Source: Flavobacterium orientale (lineage in GTDB: Bacteria; Bacteroidota; Bacteroidia; Flavobacteriales; Flavobacteriaceae). Taken from it: a stretch of DNA of 64,000 nucleotides. Of this stretch, positions 54,444 to 61,306 are shown piece by piece (within the stretch, counting starts at the first letter, position 1; every line of letters begins with the position of its first letter). The notes below the pieces were generated by a model that was not told the DNA's origin, made no database searches, and saw only the letters and a list, made by a program, of their open reading frames with translations. Location: contig NZ_BMFG01000003.1 of assembly GCF_014638005.1 (NCBI RefSeq), positions 221,353 to 285,352 on the forward strand, in the 5' to 3' direction. The position numbers and the translations under genes are program-made.

Positions 54444-54476
54444 CAATGTGTCAATTTTTTTTTAATTGACACATTG
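54444..54476 (+). repeat. Hairpin and related repeats between atpA and atpG
   Basis: CAATGTGTCAATT (54444-54456) is matched exactly by its inverted copy at 54464-54476 around a T-rich loop. Related words CAATTAGAC and AATTGGCACATTGAC flank it (54437-54496). Placed between two subunit genes, it may reduce read-through or stabilise the atpA mRNA. Confidence 0.65.
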
Positions 54477-54506
54477 ATAAATTGGCACATTGACTCATTA
54501 TAAAAA

Positions 54507-55364
54507 ATGGCAAACTTAAAGGAAATACGTAACAGAATTACATCCGTTTCATCAACGATGCAGATTACTTCTGCGATGAAAATGGTTTCTGCAGCTAAGC
54601 TAAAAAAGGCTCAAGATGCAATTACAGCTATGCGACCTTATGCCGAAAAATTAACGGAACTACTTCAAAGTTTAAGTGCTTCATTAGAAGGTGAGGTTGG
54701 AGGTGCTTTTACAACCCAAAGAGAGATTAAAAAAGTTTTGGTTGTTGTAATAACTTCAAATCGTGGTTTATGTGGTGCATTCAATTCAAATGTTGTAAAG
54801 CAAGCTAAAGTTATTGCTGATTCGTATGCTGGTAAACAAGTTGATATTTTTACAATTGGTAAAAAAGGAAATGATGTTTTGCGTAAAACTCATGAGGTTG
54901 TTGAAAACAGAAGTGATGTTTATGATGACTTAACTTTTGATAATGTCGCACAGATTGCTGAACATTTAACCAATTTGTTTACAACTGGTGTTTATGATAG
55001 AATTGAAATTGTTTACAATCAATTCAAAAATGCAGCTACTCAAATTGTACAAACTGAACAATTTTTACCGCTAGCTCCTTTAGTTGGAGCAGTAACTACA
55101 AGTTCAGATTATATTTTTGAACCTTCAAAAGAAGAGATTGTAATCACGTTAATTCCAAAATCACTAAAAACACAATTATACAAATCAATCAGAGATTCAT
55201 TTGCAGCAGAACACGGAGCCAGAATGACCGCAATGCACAAAGCAACTGATAATGCAACTGAATTGAGAAATCAACTGAAATTGACTTATAATAAAGCCCG
55301 TCAAGCATCTATTACTAACGAAATCCTTGAAATTGTTGGTGGAGCTGAGGCGTTGAACAATTAG
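54507..55364 (+). CDS. atpG: F-type ATP synthase subunit gamma
   Basis: The 285-residue protein has the N-terminal rotor helix (NLKEIRNRITSVSSTMQITS), the central ITSNRGLCGAFNSNV segment and the C-terminal helix ending ARQASITNEILEIVGGAEAL. It forms the central shaft. It is the last gene of the operon and is followed by the terminator at 55446. Confidence 0.97.
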   Translation: MANLKEIRNRITSVSSTMQITSAMKMVSAAKLKKAQDAITAMRPYAEKLTELLQSLSASLEGEVGGAFTTQREIKKVLVVVITSNRGLCGAFNSNVVKQAKVIADSYAGKQVDIFTIGKKGNDVLRKTHEVVENRSDVYDDLTFDNVAQIAEHLTNLFTTGVYDRIEIVYNQFKNAATQIVQTEQFLPLAPLVGAVTTSSDYIFEPSKEEIVITLIPKSLKTQLYKSIRDSFAAEHGARMTAMHKATDNATELRNQLKLTYNKARQASITNEILEIVGGAEALNN

Positions 55365-55445
55365 GCGAAGCCAAATTTTCAATTAGTGAGGTGTTGAATA
55401 ATTAGAGAAGATTGAAAGGATAACAAAAAATAACATACATTTAAG

Positions 55446-55473
55446 AAAGTCACGTTTATAGCGTGACTTTTTT
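55446..55473 (+). terminator. Terminator of the atp operon
   Basis: AAAGTCACG (55446-55454) pairs with CGTGACTTT (55462-55470), followed by a T-run to 55473. It is a classical intrinsic terminator 82 bases after the atpG stop. Confidence 0.8.
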
Positions 55474-55479
55474 ATTTTA

Positions 55480-55487
55480 TATCTTTG
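55480..55487 (+). promoter_or_regulatory. TAnnTTTG -7 promoter element for the S9 peptidase gene
   Basis: TATCTTTG lies 18 bases before the ATG at 55506. Its last three bases are the TTG that would open the longest frame, so the ATG is preferred. Confidence 0.55.
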
Positions 55488-55505
55488 AGAATCAAACTTT
55501 ATTTA

Positions 55506-57851
55506 ATGAAATATTACTTTACTTGTTTTATCCTCTTTCTTTTTCAATTGTTTTTTGGCCAATCATTAACCTTAAGTGAAATCATGAAGGGTGATGAGTT
55601 TATTGGTCATCAACCCGAAAATCACCGATGGTCAATTGATGGAACAACTGTTTATTTTGATTGGAATCCGAAAAATGAACTTGGGAATAGTGCTTTCTAT
55701 TGGAAAAAAGGAATGAAAAACCCTGAAAAAGTAGCTCCAAGTGATTTAATTGCTGCAAGAATTAGAAATGACAATCAAACAGATTTCCCAACCTTATTTT
55801 TTATAAATCAAGGAGTGTTGTATGAATTTGATAAGAAAACAAAAAAGAAAAAAAAAATATACCAATCTTCTCAAGGTGTTTCCAATGTTAGAAGGAGTTC
55901 AAATCCTAATCAGATATTTTTTAATCAAAATAACAATTTATTTCAATTGGATACCAAAGCGGCAACGCTGATTCAAATTACAAATTTTAAAGGAACGAAA
56001 ACAGGAAGTAAAGAGGATAAATCCAATTTTTTATCTGAACAACAAAGTGAATTATTTCAATTTATAAAAGATCAAGAATCAAAAAAACAATGGAATAAAG
56101 AACAAGCCGAAAAAGTGAAAGAAAAGTTTCCGAAAGAAATTTTTCATGATAAATCATCTTTAGAACAAATTACACCTTCACCCGACGCTAAATTCGTAAC
56201 CTTTAGATTATCTGATTATGCAACAACTAGTTCAACAAAAGTAGAGCAATTCATCACGGCAGATGGTTATACAAAAAACACTAACGCCCGTTCAAAAGTT
56301 TCAATTGACAATTTGAGCAAACACAAAATGGGTATTTATTGCCACGAAAAAGACTCCGTTTATTGCGTTTCTTTTTCGGGTTTAACCGGCATTTCTGAGT
56401 TTCCAAAATACTACCAAGAATATGATAAATTAAAAGAAAAGGAAAAAGAAGAAAAAGCAATTGTGATGCAAGCCCCGATTTTTAATCAAGACGGAAGTTT
56501 AGCCGTTTTTGAAATCCGAAGCCAAGACAATAAAGACCGTTGGATTGTCCAATTAAATTTAGAAACCGGAAGTATCACAGAATTAGAACACCAACATGAT
56601 GAAGCTTGGATTGGCGGACCCGGAATTCCCGGTTATGCATTTAGTCGAGGCACTTTAGGTTTTTTAAAAGACAATCAAACCATTTATTTTCAATCGGAAG
56701 CAACCGGATATTCGCATTTGTATTTGATGAATTTAAAAACCAAACAAAAAACACAACTTACCAAAGGAAATTGGGAGGTGAGAGAGGTAGTTAAACTTTC
56801 CAATGATGGAAAATCGTTTTATCTATCAACCAATACTTCGCATCCCGGAAATAGAGAATTTTATAAATTAGACATTGCTTCTCAAAAAATGATTCCGATT
56901 CTAACCAAAGAAGGAGCATACGAAGTAGAAGTATCACCAGACGAAAAAACGCTATTGGTTCGCTATTCATCAAAAAATAAACCATGGGAATTATATATTG
57001 GCGAAAACAAACCTAATGCTACGTTACAGCAAATAACCTTTTCAACAACCAAAACATTCGACGCTTATACTTGGAAATCATCTGAAGTAATCACTTTCAA
57101 AGCCAAAGACGGAGCTGATGTTTATGCTCGAGTTTACGAACCTAACGCAAAAAATAAAAACAATGCAGCGGTAGTTTTTGTTCACGGGGCCGGATATTTG
57201 CAAAATGCTCATAATTTTTGGAGTAGTTATCATCGTGAATATATGTTTCACAATTTGCTGACCGATTTGGGTTACACCGTTTTAGATATCGATTATCGTG
57301 GAAGCGACGGTTATGGACGTGATGTAAGAACCGGAATTTATAGACATATGGGTGGATTGGATTTGTCAGACCATTTGGATGGGAAAAACTATTTAGTGTC
57401 ACAAAAGGGAATCAATCCTGATAAAATTGGCATTTACGGCGGTTCTTACGGCGGATTCATTACATTGATGGCACTTCTCACCACACCCGGAGAGTTTAAA
57501 GCAGGAGCAGCCTTACGTTCAGTGACAGATTGGGCTCATTACAACCATGGTTATACCGCAAACATTTTAAATTATCCGGAAACGGATCCGGAAGCTTATA
57601 AAAAAAGTTCACCGATTTATTTTGCCGATAATTTAAAAGACCGATTAGTAATGTTACACGGAATGGTTGATGATAATGTACAATTTCAAGATATTGTTAG
57701 ATTGACACAACGATTTATCGAATTAGGAAAAAAAGACTGGGATTTGGCGGTTTATCCGGTAGAAGCACACGGTTTTAGAGAAACCTATTCATGGGTGGAT
57801 GAATATACCCGAATTTTAAATTTGTTTAATGAAACTTTATTATCAGAATAA
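55506..57851 (+). CDS. S9 family peptidase (prolyl oligopeptidase/DPP-IV type)
   Basis: The 781-residue protein has a signal peptide (about 1-19, ending FFG before QS) and an N-terminal beta-propeller region. Its C-terminal alpha/beta-hydrolase domain has the catalytic Ser647 in YGGSYGGF, Asp722/723 in MVDDNV and His755 in EAHGF. It should cleave peptides in the periplasm or outside the cell. A Lys-rich insertion lies at about 100-115. It starts from its own promoter and is followed directly by a GNAT gene. Confidence 0.92.
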   Translation: MKYYFTCFILFLFQLFFGQSLTLSEIMKGDEFIGHQPENHRWSIDGTTVYFDWNPKNELGNSAFYWKKGMKNPEKVAPSDLIAARIRNDNQTDFPTLFFINQGVLYEFDKKTKKKKKIYQSSQGVSNVRRSSNPNQIFFNQNNNLFQLDTKAATLIQITNFKGTKTGSKEDKSNFLSEQQSELFQFIKDQESKKQWNKEQAEKVKEKFPKEIFHDKSSLEQITPSPDAKFVTFRLSDYATTSSTKVEQFITADGYTKNTNARSKVSIDNLSKHKMGIYCHEKDSVYCVSFSGLTGISEFPKYYQEYDKLKEKEKEEKAIVMQAPIFNQDGSLAVFEIRSQDNKDRWIVQLNLETGSITELEHQHDEAWIGGPGIPGYAFSRGTLGFLKDNQTIYFQSEATGYSHLYLMNLKTKQKTQLTKGNWEVREVVKLSNDGKSFYLSTNTSHPGNREFYKLDIASQKMIPILTKEGAYEVEVSPDEKTLLVRYSSKNKPWELYIGENKPNATLQQITFSTTKTFDAYTWKSSEVITFKAKDGADVYARVYEPNAKNKNNAAVVFVHGAGYLQNAHNFWSSYHREYMFHNLLTDLGYTVLDIDYRGSDGYGRDVRTGIYRHMGGLDLSDHLDGKNYLVSQKGINPDKIGIYGGSYGGFITLMALLTTPGEFKAGAALRSVTDWAHYNHGYTANILNYPETDPEAYKKSSPIYFADNLKDRLVMLHGMVDDNVQFQDIVRLTQRFIELGKKDWDLAVYPVEAHGFRETYSWVDEYTRILNLFNETLLSE

Positions 57852-58286
57852 ATGGTAACGCTCAAAGAACTTTCTTCCAAAGTTGAAATGCTTCAACAAT
57901 TGCCCTTAATTCAGCAATTGTATCCCGAATTTACCGAACAAATTTACAGTGATTTGTTAGACGAAATGTTGCCCAACAACTACAAACAATTAGTTGCTTT
58001 TGAAAACGAAATACCCGTTGGTCTTTCCGGTTTTTGGGTAGGAACAAAATTATGGTGCGGAAAATATCTTGAATTAGACAACGTTATTGTTCATCCCGAC
58101 TATCGTTCAAAAGGAGTTGGCAAATTATTGACAGAACATTTGAATCAAAAAGCGATTGATTTAGGTTGTAAAGTCGTTGCTTTAGATGCTTACACTAATA
58201 ATTTTCCGGCTCATAAGTTTTATTTCAACCATGGATTTGTGCCGAAAGGGTTTCATTTTGTAAAGTTTTTGGAGGAGACTATATGA
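57852..58286 (+). CDS. GNAT family N-acetyltransferase
   Basis: The 144-residue protein has the GNAT fold with a long motif A: VIVHPDYRSKGVGKLLTEHL, the acetyl-CoA binding loop being RSKGVG. The C-terminal HKFYFNHGFVPKGFHF fits the family. The substrate is unknown. It begins right after the S9 peptidase stop and overlaps the next gene by 4 bases, so the three genes are probably one transcript. Confidence 0.88.
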   Translation: MVTLKELSSKVEMLQQLPLIQQLYPEFTEQIYSDLLDEMLPNNYKQLVAFENEIPVGLSGFWVGTKLWCGKYLELDNVIVHPDYRSKGVGKLLTEHLNQKAIDLGCKVVALDAYTNNFPAHKFYFNHGFVPKGFHFVKFLEETI

Positions 58287-59302
58287 GAATTTTTTTAATA
58301 TTATTATTTGTTTTGACAGCCACATTTACATGGAGTCAAAATCGCAATATCATTAACAATCAGGCTATACATTTTAGCCTAAAACACAAAAATGATACAA
58401 TTGATTTTGTATTGATTGATACCAAAACAGACGTAAAAAAACCAATTTTTCTTTTTTGTCAGGGCTCACTTCCATTGCCGTTGTTTGTACAAACAGCAAA
58501 TGATGATATTTGGATGATTGGTGGCGGTATTACAAATTTTGATATTGAAATAATAAAAAAGAGTTATCACTTAATCATCATTTCAATGCCGAAAACACCG
58601 GTTATTGTCAATGAAAAAAATTTGAATAAATCGTATTGTTATATTCCTAATCCAAATGAACCTGACGAGTTTGACCTAAATTATGTCAAATCTGATTATT
58701 TGGAAAATTATGAAAACAGAGCAAATAGTGTTTTGAAATTTTTAAGAAAACAAAAATGGGTTGACAATTCTAAATTAGTAGTGGCTGGTCATTCACAAGG
58801 ATCAAAAGTTGCGACAGTAATTGCGTTAAATAATAAAAAAGTAACGCATTTAGGTTTATTTAGTGCAAACCCATTTGGCAGAATTGATCAAAGCATACGG
58901 TTTTATAGAAAACAAGCCGAAAGCAATCAAATTACTTGGCAAGAAGCCGATAAAGCAATTGAAAGGCAGTATGAACTATTCAGAAAGTCGCATGATGATA
59001 AAAAAGTCAAAGAAGATTGTAATTTGTTAGCCTGGAAATCATTTTCAAGACCATTGATTAATGATTGGTTAAAAATAGAAATTCCAACGTATTTGGCCTT
59101 TGGGACTTCGGACATTGCTTCAGATTTGTGTGATTTAGTTCCGTTGTTTTATATTCAGAACGCAAAAACAAATTTAACCTTTAAACGTTATTTAAACGTA
59201 GAACATAATTTTTTTGAAGTTGACCAACAAGGAAAAGTCAATTATGAAAAAGAAAATTGGCCACTAGTAATGAATGATTTTATAGAATGGACTTTGAGGT
59301 AA
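58283..59302 (+). CDS. Secreted alpha/beta hydrolase
   Basis: The 339-residue protein has a signal peptide (about 1-18, ending TWS before QN) and an alpha/beta-hydrolase core with the nucleophile elbow VAGHSQGSKVA, a candidate acidic residue in FGTSDIASDL and the late His in VEHNFFE. It could be an esterase or peptidase in the periplasm. The start is the ATG overlapping the GNAT stop (ATGA). Confidence 0.78.
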   Translation: MRIFLILLFVLTATFTWSQNRNIINNQAIHFSLKHKNDTIDFVLIDTKTDVKKPIFLFCQGSLPLPLFVQTANDDIWMIGGGITNFDIEIIKKSYHLIIISMPKTPVIVNEKNLNKSYCYIPNPNEPDEFDLNYVKSDYLENYENRANSVLKFLRKQKWVDNSKLVVAGHSQGSKVATVIALNNKKVTHLGLFSANPFGRIDQSIRFYRKQAESNQITWQEADKAIERQYELFRKSHDDKKVKEDCNLLAWKSFSRPLINDWLKIEIPTYLAFGTSDIASDLCDLVPLFYIQNAKTNLTFKRYLNVEHNFFEVDQQGKVNYEKENWPLVMNDFIEWTLR

Positions 59303-59337
59303 ATAACATTTACTATAAAAAAAAGGATATTAAAATA

Positions 59338-59757
59338 ATGAGAAATTTTTCAATTATCGTTTCAATAATTTTGATGGGATGTTCTTCAAAAGAAACCTTC
59401 CAAACCCAATTTCCCATTCCAATTTCTCATTATTTTTATCAAAGTAAAGACAATCAAACCCACTTTTTCATTGAATTTCAACAAGCTATTCCGGAAAACA
59501 TCAAACTCGAAAAACTTTATTTCAAGAACCAAACCGCAGTAATTAAAATGATTTCCAGTCAAAAAATTGAAGCTGTTTTTATCAAAAACGATTTTATTCT
59601 TGATGCAAATCCTGAGAATGAATACGGCAACCAACTGCCAATTGCAGAAAAACCAAAATTTAATTTAAAACCCACAGAAGCCATTTTAGAATATTCACAC
59701 AAAAATAAATTAATGCACCACAAATTCTTTGACGTAACCGAAAAGTCAAATAATTAG
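59338..59757 (+). CDS. Small lipoprotein of unknown function
   Basis: The 139-residue protein has a lipoprotein signal peptide with lipobox LMGC (Cys at 14) when started at ATG 59338. The longer frame opens inside the hydrolase gene and would bury the signal peptide. The mature part is beta-rich (HFFIEFQQAIPENIKLEKLY, QTAVIKMISSQKIEAVFIK) and rich in Lys and Asn. I do not recognise a family. It lies 35 bases after the hydrolase gene on the same strand. Confidence 0.7.
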   Translation: MRNFSIIVSIILMGCSSKETFQTQFPIPISHYFYQSKDNQTHFFIEFQQAIPENIKLEKLYFKNQTAVIKMISSQKIEAVFIKNDFILDANPENEYGNQLPIAEKPKFNLKPTEAILEYSHKNKLMHHKFFDVTEKSNN

Positions 59758-59794
59758 TTAATTTTGCTTGATAACAATAAAAGACCACTAACCC

Positions 59795-61246
59795 TTGGGA
59801 CTTTACAAATCACTTTTTAAACAAACCGCCATTTATGGGTTAGCTACCGTGCTTCCCAGAATGTTGAGTTTTTTATTGGTGCGACTTTATACTGATGTTC
59901 TTGATACAGCAGCTTATGGAGAAGTGTCTGTTATCTTTTCGTGGATTGTTTTTTTTAATGTTCTTTTGGCATACGGAATGGAGACTTCTTTTTTTAGATT
60001 TTATTCAAACCAGGACGATAAAAAAGCAGTGATAGGAACATCGATGATTTCTGTTTTTTGGTCTTCCATTGTTTTTTTGGTAGTTTTTATGTTGTTCAGA
60101 AACACCATTGCAAAATTGGCAGGAATTGATGTAGAATTTATCACCTACACCATTTGGATATTAGTTTTGGATGCTTTAGTGATTATTCCTTTTTCAAAAC
60201 TTAGAGCCTATCAACGCCCCGTTATTTATGCCATTATTAAAATTGGAAATGTGTTGGTAAACCTTGGCTTAAATCTTTTCTTTTTGCTTGTATTACCCAA
60301 AATGGCCGCCGCAAATCCCGATAGTTTTTTGGCAAGTATTTATATAGAAAACTTCCAAATAGGCTATATTTTTATAGCCAATATCATAGCTAGTTTGTTA
60401 ACTTTAGTTGTGTTATTGCCAAATTACTTTCACATTCAATGGCATTTTGACACCCAACTATGGAAGAAAATGCTTCGTTATGGTTTCCCGATTTTAATTG
60501 CAGGTTTGGCATTTGCCATCAACGAACATTTTGATAAAATTCTATTAAAATTTCTGAATGTCAGCAAATCAGAGATTGGGGCTTATGCTGCTTGTTATAA
60601 AATCGGATTGTTTATGGTTTTGTTCAGAACTGCGTATACTTTAGGAATTGAGCCCTTCTTTTTTAGTTATGCTAAAAATGAAAATGCACCCAAAGCTTAT
60701 GCAGATGTTGCTAAATATTTCGTAATCTTTGGTTCCATTATTTCATTGTCAGTAATCGTTTTTGCAGATATCATCAAAGTGTTATTAATCCCAAACAGCG
60801 ATTATTGGGAAGCCATGAAAGTGGTGCCTTTGATTGTTTTAGCGAATTTCTTTTTAGGAATTTATACCAATCTCTCCGTCTGGTATAAGTTGACCGATAG
60901 AACCAAAATGGGAGCTTATATTTCTATTGTTGGAGCAATTTTAACCCTTGTTTTGAATTTTCTCCTGATCAAACATTTAAGTTATTTAGGTTCTGCTATA
61001 GCAACAATTGTAGCCTATGGCTCAATGATGTTTATATCTTATGTATTAGGAAACAAATACTATCCTATTCCTTATGATATGAAAAAAATAAGCGGTTATC
61101 TCGGACTTTCCATTCTGTTTTCTTTTGTCTATTTTTATGGTTTTAGAGAAAACTACTTTGTTGGAATTGGTTTGCTACTTGTTTTTATTTATTTCGTTTA
61201 TCGAAATGAGAAAAGTGTGCTTTTAAGTATAATTAAAAAGAAATAA
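59795..61246 (+). CDS. Second Wzx/MATE-type polysaccharide flippase
   Basis: The 483-residue protein has about 14 membrane helices of the MVF superfamily: YGLATVLPRMLSFLLVRLYT opens the first pair, followed by YGMETSFFRFYSNQDD. It is longer than the flippase at 26323 and lies far from any glycosyltransferase, so it may serve another glycan or lipid. Translation appears to begin at TTG (LGLYKSLFKQ region). It is convergent with the AAA ATPase gene. Confidence 0.85.
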   Translation: MGLYKSLFKQTAIYGLATVLPRMLSFLLVRLYTDVLDTAAYGEVSVIFSWIVFFNVLLAYGMETSFFRFYSNQDDKKAVIGTSMISVFWSSIVFLVVFMLFRNTIAKLAGIDVEFITYTIWILVLDALVIIPFSKLRAYQRPVIYAIIKIGNVLVNLGLNLFFLLVLPKMAAANPDSFLASIYIENFQIGYIFIANIIASLLTLVVLLPNYFHIQWHFDTQLWKKMLRYGFPILIAGLAFAINEHFDKILLKFLNVSKSEIGAYAACYKIGLFMVLFRTAYTLGIEPFFFSYAKNENAPKAYADVAKYFVIFGSIISLSVIVFADIIKVLLIPNSDYWEAMKVVPLIVLANFFLGIYTNLSVWYKLTDRTKMGAYISIVGAILTLVLNFLLIKHLSYLGSAIATIVAYGSMMFISYVLGNKYYPIPYDMKKISGYLGLSILFSFVYFYGFRENYFVGIGLLLVFIYFVYRNEKSVLLSIIKKK

Positions 61247-61298
61247 AACCTCGTTTATATAATCTGATTTTATCAATCAAATACACATAAACAAGGTT
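61247..61298. terminator. Long-loop inverted repeat between convergent genes
   Basis: AACCTCGTTTAT (61247-61258) nearly matches the inverted ATAAACAAGGTT (61287-61298), one mismatch, with a 28-base loop. It fills the 60-base space between the flippase and ATPase stops and may end both transcripts. Confidence 0.4.
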
Positions 61299-61306
61299 AT
61301 AAAAAT

